A stretch of 64,000 nucleotides of DNA from Undibacterium sp. CCC3.4 (lineage in GTDB: Bacteria; Pseudomonadota; Gammaproteobacteria; Burkholderiales; Burkholderiaceae_D). This document shows positions 23,901 through 29,294 of this stretch, piece after piece (positions within the stretch are counted from its first letter, which is position 1; each line of letters opens with the position of its first letter). The notes beneath the pieces were generated by a model. That model saw nothing but the letters and a program-made list of their open reading frames with translations. It was not told the origin of the DNA and did not search any database. Where the stretch lies: positions 744,001-808,000 of the forward strand of contig NZ_CP133779.1 of assembly GCF_034347425.1 (NCBI RefSeq), read 5' to 3'. Position numbers and translations under genes: made by a program.

Positions 23901-25119
23901 AGGTATCGGTGGCGCGGCAGGTGGCGTATCAGGTGCGGCCATGGGCTTGGTGGTGGATGCGAATAATCGGCAGTTGCATCCTGATGAAACTGCAAAACTC
24001 AAACAACTTCAGCAAGGTAAAACCCAAGAAGAGCGACGACGGCTTACCGACGCAGCATGTGCGATGGTACATTGTTCCGCAGGAGTTCCAGATAGTGATC
24101 CCTATAAAACGGCACTGGCCGCATCCGAACAACGTGGGCAACAATACACGGCTGAACAGAGTCAGTTGAAAATTACCGGCCTGTTCTCTTACGAACGTTT
24201 AGACCCATTCGTTGATACCGTCGATCGTTATCAAATTCCAAATCGAACGGTCGGTGCAGTGCAAGGCGTCATGGGATCTGCGGCTGCGGCAAGTGCATTG
24301 ACGGCTGGATGTGCAACTGTCGTTGGTTGCGGTCTTGGCGCGACGGTTGCAGGTACCAGCCTGGATTATTCGCATGCCGGGTTTCAGCAACTTATCAACG
24401 GAAATTTGACGCCAACCTATGGCGAGCAAGCATTGCAAAGTTTGGGATTGAGTCCACAGGCTGCGGCATCGATGTATGGTGCTGTTAATCTTGGGGCGAC
24501 GGTTGGTAGTGTGGTACTGGCTAATCAGGCTGGTATCAAGTTGACGCAAGCTAATACGTTGGCGCAGGCAAGTTATAAGGACTTTAATGCTGCCGGAGTA
24601 AAGATTACCCCTGAAATAATGCAAACTCATCAGGCTCAATCTTTGATTGCGGAAATAAAAGCCGGCAGTCCAACGTTGTCAGCATCAAGAGCAGAAGACA
24701 TTGCAGCTGGCTACCTTCAATCAGGTACTAATCTTCCGCAAACGGGCATCGCCACGTCAGGCAGCACTTTGGTCAAAGTTGTTCCCAAAGGAGATGTGGT
24801 ATCGGCTATGACTGGCTATTGGATGAGTCCCCAACAAGCACAGGCGGTTGCATTAATGACGCCAGAGCAGGCAGGGAAAGTGCTCGGTCTGCCGGCAACG
24901 CAAGCGGCCAACATACTTAAAAACGGCGTGGACTTCTATGCGATCACGCCCAAGACAGGCACGACACCGACTGTATTCGTGTCAAACGTTGCCAACACGA
25001 CGCAAGGCGTAGTAACGATGCCAGGAGGCGCGCAGCAAGTCATTGTGCCAAACCGGAGTCAATGGACAACGCCTGCGCCGGTCAATCCCTTCACGTTGCG
25101 TAGCGCAGGAGGTGGCTAA
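11980..25119 (+). CDS. cdiA: CdiA-like filamentous haemagglutinin exoprotein with C-terminal toxin
   Basis: A 4379-aa TpsA protein. In order: ESPR extended signal (MNKNAYRIVFNKKRQLLMVV), hydrophobic signal 51-66, TPS secretion domain (~67-300) with NPNGISCSGCGF at ~174, long FHA-1 repeat region (~400-2500) with a recurring LDNRxGxI motif, a non-repetitive section (~2554-2874), a conserved block (LPYLIETDPAYTNY ... QKRLGDGFYEQKL, ~2887-2945), FHA-2 repeats (~3050-3800), pretoxin (~3870-3991), motif VDANNRQLHP at 3992-4001 and a variable C-terminus of ~378 aa. Contact-dependent inhibition proteins have this order: the C-terminal tip enters neighbours. The tip has a Gly/Ala-rich hydrophobic part (VGAVQGVMGS onward), perhaps for entry, and a final domain with YAITPKTGTTPTVFVS whose activity I do not recognise. 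No clear Shine-Dalgarno precedes the ATG. The stop overlaps the next start by 1 nt. Confidence 0.93.
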   Translation: MNKNAYRIVFNKKRQLLMVVAEQVSSAGTGVRSAAPSSARQTSQRLWRFTPLTILLASLFGTLAQAQIVTAPGTSGTSIALTANGRPLVQIAAPNASGLSHNRYEKFNVDGNGAILNNANSAVLTQQGGYIAANPHLGKEGARIILNEVRGSGASQLHGFVEVAGQRAQVIIANPNGISCSGCGFINTDRAMLSTGAPVFDSAGALNAWRVTRGAIEVSNLQAANIDSLDLIARTVRVNGAIWAKQLRVISGANQIDHAALGVQAIAAANDTAADAVGIDVASLGGMYANKIRLVGTAAGVGVVSLGNLAAHSGELEINSRGHITLAGQTTARDGLVINSDSSITQRGQIYSQQQVSLHSKELLSNSGDIRAGQDLTLQAQALQSSGSLAAGVDDTGVIERKADLRIHTDTVLQTSGWQLAGGAIDMRAASMQLDGANTEAGGAISLQAREGELTHRQATLQAGQALHIEAAGTLHNDGGTLHGASISISAGGMNNQNGGITSAGSIALASNTSIDNSAGNILSHSDSLQLHSAQLSNQSGRIALTGAGLLSINSNVLDNGSGQIASNGDLSLQAQTLTNQGQLSAISHLQAVVTQRLNNDQGTLSAAQLSLQTPHLSNQSGQLIHSSSKAAQFAVTEQFDNRNGHLYSESEQLSLAPALLQNDGGSINHAGTGRLSIDSATISNRAGQINGKALLTISSAGTLDNSAGLIQAAHALQVRATTLDNSQGRLLSLNQDGMYLAASGYLHNLDQGVIAANGDVTLEVQQLRNQGRISAVQHLQARIATLLDNEDGQLQASRLSLSAQDLRNQAGKISQSGSDEAQIAISGVLDNRAGLIESNSTTLHLGPARLLNQQGQIHHVGSGLLDITSGVIANQGGSLLSNASIALATEQEIDNTQGSVQAAQGLHIQAGQFNNEGGRVLALGPQGLSIRSNGAINNLAASRADGKTGGLLSSHGDMQLQANSLRNNGDIIATVALNAKFEQALDNRAGQLRSQGQMQLDAATLNNQAARIDAPELHIVAQQIDNRHGQIAADALHLDSDSVDNRAGRLQHFGHGSNILNIRSLLDNSEAGSIHSNSEQLLLAPWRINNDSGSILLAGQGQLQLQVGAELSNRQGTLGSNGELQLSAGQLDNQGGSIAAAKHSALSVSQLFDNRAGQVLAAKDLQLSAANIDNRGGTLEADRLDLDSHQFNNQGGKLQQFSQADSRLRIRDWLDNSQGEIRLNGSQILLQAGVFENHEGSLQHAGSGTLQLQLGEGHNRAGTILANNHIDLQAARFDNQAGKLFSHGDASLVVSGSIDNRAGSVQAAHALTLRANDIDNQGGRLLALGNSALKISAKAGLINRDDWRADGESGGLIGGNGAVDIQAGTLTNHSKISAANNLQLSIAALLDNQGGRLLAGQTLQLSTPTLLNRDGEIDAKLLLLQADEIDNQAGKISADGLHIDALRLFNQAGLISQFGASPSRLNLSEILINSDAGQIVSNAAQLDIITAALANERGSIRHAGNDSLRIEAGQVRNQAGTISSNARLQVQADWLDNRQGQLHTVQTAALRLNGAIDNQQGSIQAGQGMQVQATTLDNSDGHLLSLNADGLQIHTTAHLENAGGQIGSNGAMQLQAASLSNSGSITAAQALQAHIDGSFNNQHGRLAAAETLNLQASTLDNRSGQLDARDLHLNITALDNRDGQLSADQLQLRSEQVDNRNGSIRQLGLAASELLLSGRFDNRHGLLQSNADSLLLHAAAIDNENGQLLHAGNTRFALQTGLLNNQQGKIASNGRLQLQAQQFHNQQAQIEAGAALAIDVDSVIDNSDGSIRAAGALQLQADTLINDRASLLSLNGDGLQIALRASLFNRSTGAQQARIGSNGSLSINAATLHNRGLISAADTLHAQVREQLDNQDGAMAAGQQLHLDAVKINNRNGRLDAEHIVLRGTEIDNRQGNISAEQISLDSHTLNNQAGQIKQFGRAETRLAVSTMLDNSLGGQIHSNSENLRLALQHWNNDGGSVELAGSGLLDIEVAASLSNQNGTIGSNGQLQISADHLNNQAGQIFSQQHTALSGRLIDNRQQGKLSGAQFTLRSEQLDNREGKIEALQRDLRLDTNALDNRGGSIQHLGSGSLAMTVAQQLDNSSIQNIAGFIGSNGQLQLHAGRIDNRHGTIYSQHDAQVHSADVVNNHTGIIQSDGALTLSAVGALDNQQGRIENNGSAAVLAISALSLDNRAGRIANSGSGSSRIISHSAVHNAGGTIGSNGEVYLAGIELSNIDGASIIAGGALTLALRDLLDNRNGSIFATDTITSEDASARLDNRAGQLTAGQAIRLQFTAVDNRAGHIRHRQADAGDATAETVRSITLSSGSLQNEGGHIDSLDDLTLTLASLDGSGSLAAGRDAAITLQGDYHNASGKQFSANRDLYFSTSGKLSNDGSLSAMRHLHLNAGALDNRGLINAGGGNSGITVSGTLNNWGRVYGDDIAIGATALSNTQDRSGNAGVIAARRKLQIGATSISNTEGALLYSAGQLRVGASLDTAQQDSGSAAYLLNASAKIEADGDIELNALTIDNRNDHFATEQRVTSTKEIKEYQLQNDSQRWDSTLVRQARCNPDNFDCLFMPDGSSGQNYTEYNYTRTISETFITQSRPAELISGGNLLINGIVNNNNSRIVVGGTLHGAPTSITNNESPGTTFIDDQGTSQYTYTRWHGGFTRERKRHWNPHQTYAPAIQQQTSALQIAPNLWQTFNSAIAVTPLDVSSAAVLALGTNQAAPTLSGTAAGVATLSAGNTAPTTLNDNITVLAAAQGQAGNDTSLTATASTQVAVSGSAGNAASINAGSDAGTPVSGADSHTPQQIAQISEGSGNSNSNNMAADSIKPISAPAASVAAASIVSATGPQTLAQAGLALPHLVLPNKQLFQVRPQSSLPYLIETDPAYTNYQSFLSSDYLLSQIGSDPQRIQKRLGDGFYEQKLINEQILELTGRRFLGAYGSNEEQYRALMTAGVATAEQFQLTPGIALSGAQMAALTADMVWLVAQSLTLPDGSSDQVLVPVVYLAQAHTSDIKPNGALISAQHIDLRLPGSLHNSGTLLAAGNMHIQASNIHNTGQINNTASSGNTVLTASNDIINHGGTISGHRVGILAGRDVLISTSTTSASNSFGTASNGYASSHTLIDRVAGVHAAQLSISAGRDLTLTGADIQSSGSASLLAGRDVNLQAVTTSLASNSQTDSGNSLRQSNTTVHGTQLHSGGDLLIRAERDLSASAAYLHSDGNLIATATRDLTIASAAQNNSFNQATTQSSSGLFSSSMNHSQATQQQSQAVSSTISGERVQLQAGNNLAIVGSHAVASGDLALAAGHDLRIQSAQNSSSTSLHSEQQQSGLFASSGGITLGSQASQHTNSSTTLSQQASTVGSTGGTVTLSAGNQYTQSASHVLAAGTGDVQILAKNVTLSAASDTMQASQSSHSQQSGLSLSISNPVLSAANSVQQMGQAASQVSDPRLQALAAASATLAVKQAASSVANNPGSAGGIQIGISLGSSQSSSQSQQSSQQAAASTVQAGGNVIIVASGDPAKKDGNIAISGSHLNAGGHAALIADGDITLQSAQNSSQQSSSNHSSSASLGVGLGIGGTNSGFTVTANASQGKGQGNGSDISHSNSSISAGKQLLISSGGDTTLAGAVASAHTITAQVGGNLHIASQQDSSNYNSTQHSAGIGVAIPIGAGTGSVSGQLSNSKINSQYASVGQQSGLLAGDGGFTVQVGGKTALTGAVIASTAQALEQGLNSFNSANGLVMNDMQNQAAFSAHSMSASGGVGTLPAGNQGTALGLGLAGGNAQSVSQSGISGIAGNTSITSDAAQTGIAAIFNAQQVQQTINAQTQITAAASQQAPQAVASYAESQQTALREQAKNENDPIKRAELQSEADKWNEGGVNRAKLHLVTGALSGGIGGALGAGAAALATPMLEQVQNSMAEQLTGASLAPDLANMAAQAIATGAAAGIGGAAGGVSGAAMGLVVDANNRQLHPDETAKLKQLQQGKTQEERRRLTDAACAMVHCSAGVPDSDPYKTALAASEQRGQQYTAEQSQLKITGLFSYERLDPFVDTVDRYQIPNRTVGAVQGVMGSAAAASALTAGCATVVGCGLGATVAGTSLDYSHAGFQQLINGNLTPTYGEQALQSLGLSPQAAASMYGAVNLGATVGSVVLANQAGIKLTQANTLAQASYKDFNAAGVKITPEIMQTHQAQSLIAEIKAGSPTLSASRAEDIAAGYLQSGTNLPQTGIATSGSTLVKVVPKGDVVSAMTGYWMSPQQAQAVALMTPEQAGKVLGLPATQAANILKNGVDFYAITPKTGTTPTVFVSNVANTTQGVVTMPGGAQQVIVPNRSQWTTPAPVNPFTLRSAGGG
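13100..19400 (+). repeat. Degenerate FHA-1 repeats within cdiA
   Basis: The coding sequence is built of short degenerate repeats, roughly 20-25 codons each, recognisable by a recurring LDN(R/Q)xG(Q/R)(I/L) word in the protein and the matching CTCGACAACCGC-like DNA. They are expected to fold into the right-handed beta-helix shaft. Unlike the repeats in the second TPS exoprotein, they are old and diverged, with no long stretch of identity. Confidence 0.8.
22884..23975 (+). repeat. cdiA FHA-2/pretoxin segment repeated downstream
   Basis: This part of cdiA recurs, nearly identical in DNA, in the orphan fragments: 23251-23975 matches 31258-31985 (offset 8007-8010 bp), and 22884-23687 matches about 33183-33985 (offset ~10298). 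A shorter, more diverged match to 23720-23975 lies at 29490-29750. The reading frame is kept, so these are substrates for recombination that would change the toxin tip. Confidence 0.85.
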
Positions 25120-25421
25120 TGGACAAGGTAAAGAATTTGCAAGAGAAGGCGCGAGTGTTGCGTGAATTGTTGGAGCGGTATGCCAAGGTCGATGACGATG
25201 CCGAAATGGTATTGGAATTCATGATGCCGCTGTTCAAACAAATTGAGACTGGAGAAATCACCCCCCCGCATGAACATGAATACCGCTGGTACTTTGCGAA
25301 CACGGAATCGCCGTTGTTCCAATATGATGATCTTTGTGAAGCGGCGGCAGAATATGCCCGTGCATTAGAAGATTGGAATAATTTTCTGCCATTTCCGCCC
25401 TGGCACACCTCAAAGCTATAG
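25119..25421 (+). CDS. cdiI: Predicted CDI immunity protein for the native CdiA tip
   Basis: A 100-aa soluble, acidic protein with no signal or membrane segment (MDKVKNLQEKARVLRELLERY start is helical; later EYRWYFANTESPLFQYDDLCEAAAEYARALEDW). The ATG shares its A with the TAA stop of cdiA (TAATG), so translation is coupled. Position directly behind the toxin and small size fit the immunity protein that binds and neutralises the CdiA tip. I do not recognise a named immunity family. A decayed second copy of its 3' half lies at 25795-25935. Confidence 0.75.
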   Translation: MDKVKNLQEKARVLRELLERYAKVDDDAEMVLEFMMPLFKQIETGEITPPHEHEYRWYFANTESPLFQYDDLCEAAAEYARALEDWNNFLPFPPWHTSKL

Positions 25422-25474
25422 TGATATTTATAACAAATCACTCCCCACTCGCCTGTGGCAGGTAGCAGTTAAGA

Positions 25475-25498
25475 GAAGATCCGCGTTAGCGGCTCTTC
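25475..25498. terminator. Hairpin after the immunity gene
   Basis: A 10-bp stem with one mismatch, GAAGATCCGC / GCGGCTCTTC, and a GTTA loop lies ~55 bp after the immunity stop. The sequence that follows (GTTTGTCAG) is only weakly T-rich, so it may be a poor rho-independent terminator or a processing site. Confidence 0.4.
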
Positions 25499-25624
25499 GT
25501 TTGTCAGCGTCTTTTACTCGGTCGTAATCACCAGACACTCCATCATCACGCGCACCCGAACCCGCGAATGCGGGGTAAAGTTGGTTTAAAAGGTAGTAAC
25601 TTAGAGAATAAAAATGAAAAATGA
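25494..25624 (+). pseudogene. Remnant of an orphan toxin tail (module 1)
   Basis: After an in-frame TAG inside the hairpin the frame is open to the TGA at 25622-25624 and encodes a basic tail ending RMRGKVGLKGSNLENKNEK. The stop overlaps the start of the next small gene by 11 nt, the same toxin-immunity overlap style seen elsewhere in this region. No conserved pretoxin part remains. The assignment rests on the overlap and the context, so it is tentative. Confidence 0.4.
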
Positions 25625-25772
25625 AAAACCATATAAGCAACTTTTTAAAGAAACGTTTACTAAAACATTTGGTGAACGTTATACGGAATTCTCTAATTTA
25701 GACAAAATTGCCTATTGGATATTCATTGCTTTTATTATTGCTGTTGTTATATATATGTTTTGTTTCAGATGA
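25614..25772 (+). CDS. Small single-TM protein, candidate orphan immunity (module 1)
   Basis: A 52-aa protein in an AT-rich stretch. The first ~30 residues are polar (KNEKPYKQLFKETFTKTFGER); the rest is one transmembrane helix (KIAYWIFIAFIIAVVIYMF) ending in CFR. AGAGA lies 9 bp upstream of the ATG. It shares the layout and several positions (K..YWI..A.I.....Y) with the 46-aa protein at 29295, so the two may belong to one family. Immunity to a membrane-acting CdiA tip is inferred from position, size and topology. Confidence 0.5.
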   Translation: MKNEKPYKQLFKETFTKTFGERYTEFSNLDKIAYWIFIAFIIAVVIYMFCFR

Positions 25773-25794
25773 CTCCCCTCTGTGTCAGGATAGT

Positions 25795-25935
25795 TGGTAC
25801 TTTGCAAATATGGAGGCACCGTTATTTCAATACGATGATCTTTGTGAAGCGGCGGCAGAATATGTCCGTACATTAGAAGATTAGAATAATCTTCTGCCAT
25901 TTCCCCCTGGCACACCTCAAAGCTATAGTGATATT
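25795..25935 (+). pseudogene. Decayed copy of the 3' half of the cdiI gene
   Basis: This stretch repeats 25287 onward, the second half of the native immunity gene (TGGTACTTTGC ... GATGATCTTTGTGAAGCGGCGG ... ACCTCAAAGCTATAGTGATATTT), with scattered substitutions. The Trp codon TGG has become TAG at 25882-25884, and one base is missing in the CCGCCC run, so it is non-functional. The homology continues into the downstream noncoding bases up to about 25964, where orphan toxin module 2 is joined. It marks an earlier toxin-immunity pair related to the present one. Confidence 0.8.
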
Positions 25936-26658
25936 TGTAAAAAAGCACTCCCACCCGCCAGTGGCTAATAATCGGCAGTTGTATCCGACAGAGATAAACT
26001 GGATTAAAGACAATGCAACTCGCTATGCCTCGCAAAATGGCATCTCAATTGATCAAGCAGTGCAAACGTTGACAGCACAAGCAGATCGACAAGTGCAATC
26101 CGGTTCTCCTGGTGAGTCGGATAAGCATGCCTCTGTATTCTTGAAAGAAGCCCATGGTTTGCTGCCGGCAGAAGGGAACTCTGGCACAGGCTATATGTTC
26201 TATGCTACACCGACACAACAAGCCAACCCGGAAATGTATGCGCAATATGGCAATACCAATACACCGTCAGCAAGTGCGATTGCCCAAGCCATCACACATA
26301 AAGAACAAGCCTTACAACAAGCAGGCAGCCAAACGCTGCTTGCCGCCAGCGTGGCTGGCGTGGTTGCCGGTGCAGGTCCGATAGCGATGATTAATGGCAC
26401 GCCGATTTTTAGTACTGGAGGTGCTTTGGGTTCGAGTATGTGGGCTTCGCCGGTGGGGACGGCGGCCATTAGTGCGGGTATTAATGCAGGTGCGCAATAT
26501 GCCCAGAATGGATCAATCAATCCGGTCGATGTTGGAGTTGCAGCCATGACGGGCGGTGCTGGTAGTTATGGAGGTTTATTGTGGAACGTGGGTGTCAATG
26601 CAGCAGGTGGTGCGGGAGGCGGAGTTTTTCAAGCTAGTTGTCGCCTAAAAGTAAATTT

Positions 26659-27744
26659 TTATGCCGCCAGTTTCAGTTCTTGATATACGTCCTCATGATT
26701 TAATGCTTCCTTGTTAGTTTTGTCTGGATTTAAGTCAACAACGTTGGCGCGGTCCCAGTTACGAGTAGCACCGCTCCAGCGATTCGAGTTCCTTGCTTTT
26801 GCCGCCGCATACAATTGCTCACGTCGAATCAATAATTCCACATCCAGACCGGCATGGCGTTCAGCTGGCGTTACAAACTGAATGGCACTGTGCCGGTGTT
26901 CTTCGTTATACCAATGCATGAATGTAGTAACCCAATTCCTGGCTGCCAGGAGATCCTTAAATGGGCGACGTGGATATACTGGGCAGTACTTCAATGTTTT
27001 AAAAAAGCTTTCGGCGAACGGGTTGTCATTACTCACGGCAGGACGACTGAATGACGGCATGACGCCCAGCACCTGCAGCATGGCCAGCATCGTGGAGCCC
27101 TTCATCGGACTGCCGTTATCCGAATGAAGAACGACCTGATTTTGTGCGATTTTTTCTCGCACACAAATGTCCTTCATCACCTCGCTGGCCAGCGCGCTGC
27201 TTTCGGTTTCAAATACCTGCCAGCCGACCACTTTGCGACTAAATACATCGATGAACATATAGAGATAAAAATAGATGCCTCTGATCTCTGTCGGCAAATA
27301 GGTGATGTCCCAACAGTACAATTGGTTGGGCCCGGTTGCCTTTAAAGCACGTGGTTTGTTGCGGGGTTGCCTTGGCTTTTCTTCGCCACGGTGCACAAGC
27401 ATATTTTTAGCCTTGAGTAAGCGATAGAACGTTGACTCCGATGCGACATAAATTCCATCATCAGCCAATCGCGGAACGATCTGGCTTGGCGGCAGATGGC
27501 CGTATTCCGGCGAGTTGGCAATGGCCAGAACCTGTTGTCGTTCCTCTGAACTAAGCTGATTCTGAGGTACCTGCACACGCCCTGTTCGCCGGTCTGCTTG
27601 CTCAGTCACCTGATCAATTTTCCAGCGCTGCAGCGTACGCTCGCTTAAATCAATTACGTCGCAGGCACGTTCCTGACGTGCGCCTGAAACCACCGCTTCA
27701 GCTACCAGTGTCAATACGTTATTGCGCTCCGGGATTGGGGTCAT
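26659..27744 (-). CDS. IS3-like transposase OrfB (copy 2)
   Basis: Identical protein to the OrfB at 2369-3454 (361 aa from the ATG at 27744, DDE triad in YCWDITYLP, LHSDNGSP and FAESFF). The frame also stays open to 27858. Intact, so the element may still be active. Confidence 0.88.
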   Translation of the reverse strand: MTPIPERNNVLTLVAEAVVSGARQERACDVIDLSERTLQRWKIDQVTEQADRRTGRVQVPQNQLSSEERQQVLAIANSPEYGHLPPSQIVPRLADDGIYVASESTFYRLLKAKNMLVHRGEEKPRQPRNKPRALKATGPNQLYCWDITYLPTEIRGIYFYLYMFIDVFSRKVVGWQVFETESSALASEVMKDICVREKIAQNQVVLHSDNGSPMKGSTMLAMLQVLGVMPSFSRPAVSNDNPFAESFFKTLKYCPVYPRRPFKDLLAARNWVTTFMHWYNEEHRHSAIQFVTPAERHAGLDVELLIRREQLYAAAKARNSNRWSGATRNWDRANVVDLNPDKTNKEALNHEDVYQELKLAA

Positions 27745-28240
27745 TACTCCTCGTCCTCCCAAAGCGCACGGAACTTTTTTGCAGAACCAGCAGTGCTGCC
27801 GCCTCCGCCAGAGCTTTGTCTTTCCGGGCCAGCTCACGCTTGAGTTTGACGTTTTCATCTTTCAGCGATTTAACTTCACCAGCTTTGGGTGCGGCCTCTT
27901 TACCGCTGGCGCAAAAAGCAGATTTCCAACTGGTTAAATTATGCGGGAATAAACCACGTTCACGGCACCATGCCTGAAGCTGCTCTCCCGCTAACGCATG
28001 GCTCTCATGCAGTGCCTGCAGTTGTTCTTCTACCGTCCAGTCGCTCGGTCGTTTTTCTTTTTCTGACGCCGGACTGCCCGCCAGTGCTGACTTCTTTTTC
28101 ATCCAATATCTCAACGTGTGGTGATTCAAATTTAAATCAGTGGCCACTGACATGATTGTTCGGTCGCCACGGGAATAGGCCTTCTGTAATGCCTGCTCAA
28201 TAAATGCAGCGGAATAGGTTGCCATTGTTGCCTCGCTCAA
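27719..28240 (-). CDS. IS3-like transposase OrfA (copy 2)
   Basis: Identical protein to the OrfA at 3429-3950 (173 aa): N-terminal helix-turn-helix and a C-terminal coiled-coil/zipper stretch. It overlaps orfB by 26 bp. Confidence 0.85.
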   Translation of the reverse strand: MSEATMATYSAAFIEQALQKAYSRGDRTIMSVATDLNLNHHTLRYWMKKKSALAGSPASEKEKRPSDWTVEEQLQALHESHALAGEQLQAWCRERGLFPHNLTSWKSAFCASGKEAAPKAGEVKSLKDENVKLKRELARKDKALAEAAALLVLQKSSVRFGRTRSNDPNPGAQ

Positions 28241-28781
28241 TAAGTTAAAAAGAGAGGTAACAACCAGATTGAAGATCGCCGGTCATTTTAGCCGTATAAC
28301 TTCAAAATCAAAAAGCAAACCTTAACGTCTTGAGGGAATGGGTTCCGCTGCGCTCCACCCATAAAACCCGACTGCCTACGCCGGAAAAAGCTGGATAGAT
28401 AATGCGAAAAACACAAACAAACAGACTTCAATGAGATCGGTTCAATTTAAAAAGTTACACGACAAGTAGTCTGACAGATGGGGGAGGAGCGCTGATTAAT
28501 AATTATTTGTATGGGCAGAATAATAATGTGGTAGGGAACGCGCTTGCGAGTGGTGCCTTGTCTAGTCTTGGTTATGGTATCGGAAAATTTAGCGAATCTA
28601 CCGTAAATTCAATGATGCGACCGACCATTAATACGCCAAATTGGGCGGCTAGCGGAAGTTGGAATTTGTTTAGGCCAAATACTTATGCTCCTATTGCTGG
28701 TTCTACCGCAGGGGCATCGTCTCAGGAAATAATTAACTCCGTGCAGCAACATTTATCATCTCAGTCTGGGGCTAAGAAATA

Positions 28782-29015
28782 ATGAGAAAGCTATTTTCGA
28801 TATTGTGCATATCTCTTTTGATATGTATTCCCGGAATGTCGCTAATCTGGATCGTTGGAGTTTATTTAAGCTGTATCTTTATTAGCGGTTGCTATCAAAC
28901 CTTAGGTGTCATAGGACTATTCGGAGCTATCAGCGTAAAAGGGATTCTAGTGAAAGGGGTGCTACTGGCATGTGCGTTCACCTTTTTAGCATGGGTGAAC
29001 ATGCCTCGCAAATAA
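28782..29015 (+). CDS. Membrane protein, candidate immunity of module 2
   Basis: A 77-aa, very hydrophobic, AT-rich gene. It contains two to three membrane helices (FSILCISLLICIPGMSLIWIV, LGVIGLFGAI and GVLLACAFTFLAWV). Its ATG shares the A with the TAA stop of toxin module 2 (TAATG), exactly as cdiI does with cdiA. It should sit in the inner membrane and protect against the module 2 toxin. The gene is intact although its toxin is split by the IS. No family recognised. Confidence 0.6.
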   Translation: MRKLFSILCISLLICIPGMSLIWIVGVYLSCIFISGCYQTLGVIGLFGAISVKGILVKGVLLACAFTFLAWVNMPRK

Positions 29016-29293
29016 TATTGCCCCCCTACAAACGTAAAAATCCCTGCTCCTCTGGTAGCAATATCATTGGTGGAGCCAGTGCACAGTCCACAAGCAGTTT
29101 TTTACAAGGTACGGGAGCTTCTGGAGCAATTTATTATCCGATCCCTGTCTTTCCAGTAATTGGGGCTGTTGGTGGAATAAATAATGGTTATGGTGGGCAA
29201 AGATCTATTGAAGGTGGATTGAGCTTTCCTTCTGGGGCTTCTGTAACTCCCATAGTCTATGGATTCCAAGTTAATAAGAAAAAGGAGAAATGA
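29016..29293 (+). pseudogene. Tail of an orphan toxin (module 3)
   Basis: The frame that ends at the TGA 29291-29293 encodes GSNIIGGASAQSTSSFLQG, then YYPIPVFPVIGAVGGINNG and a basic end VNKKKEK. It is glycine-rich and hydrophobic like modules 2 and 4 but has no pretoxin or NNRQL part; the frame runs back into the module 2 immunity gene only by chance. It is followed after 1 bp by a small membrane gene with a good ribosome-binding site. I read it as the surviving 3' end of a displaced toxin. Confidence 0.55.
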
Positions 29294-29294
29294 T

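Larger units (their letters stand above)
26620..28482 (-). mobile_element. IS3-like insertion sequence, copy 2 (1863 bp)
   Basis: Same length and, as far as I can compare, the same sequence and orientation as copy 1 (constant offset 24290 bp). It is flanked by its own direct repeat GGAGG (26615-26619 and 28483-28487). Different flanking repeats at the two copies show two separate insertions. Both targets are purine-rich GGAGG/GAGGG words. The insertion breaks orphan toxin module 2. The small ATGGGT/ACCCAT palindrome near the right end is at 28338-28362. Confidence 0.92.
25928..28782 (+). pseudogene. Orphan CdiA C-terminal toxin (module 2), split by IS copy 2
   Basis: The module begins at the NNRQLYPTE motif (AATAATCGGCAGTTG from 25967), the same point where the native tip starts, without any upstream CdiA sequence. 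It runs to 26619, is interrupted by the IS, and resumes at 28488 to the TAA at 28780-28782; removing the IS and one GGAGG duplication joins the frame as AGGAGGALINNYLYG. The restored tip is ~285 aa: a helical segment (EINWIKDNATRYASQNGIS) also seen in module 5, then a glycine- and alanine-rich hydrophobic part (LLAASVAGVVAGAGPIAM). It is followed, with TAATG overlap, by a membrane immunity gene. It has no start signals of its own. Confidence 0.82.

Noticed and set aside
4193..26619. Composite transposon bounded by the two IS copies
   Set aside because: Each copy has its own target duplication on both sides (GAGGG and GGAGG), and in each case the broken gene can be rejoined across that single copy. 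This means two independent insertions, not one mobilised unit.
28889..29015. N-terminal part of the open frame ending at 29293 as a real gene start
   Set aside because: This part lies inside the module 2 membrane immunity gene in another frame; only the section after 29016 looks like protein.
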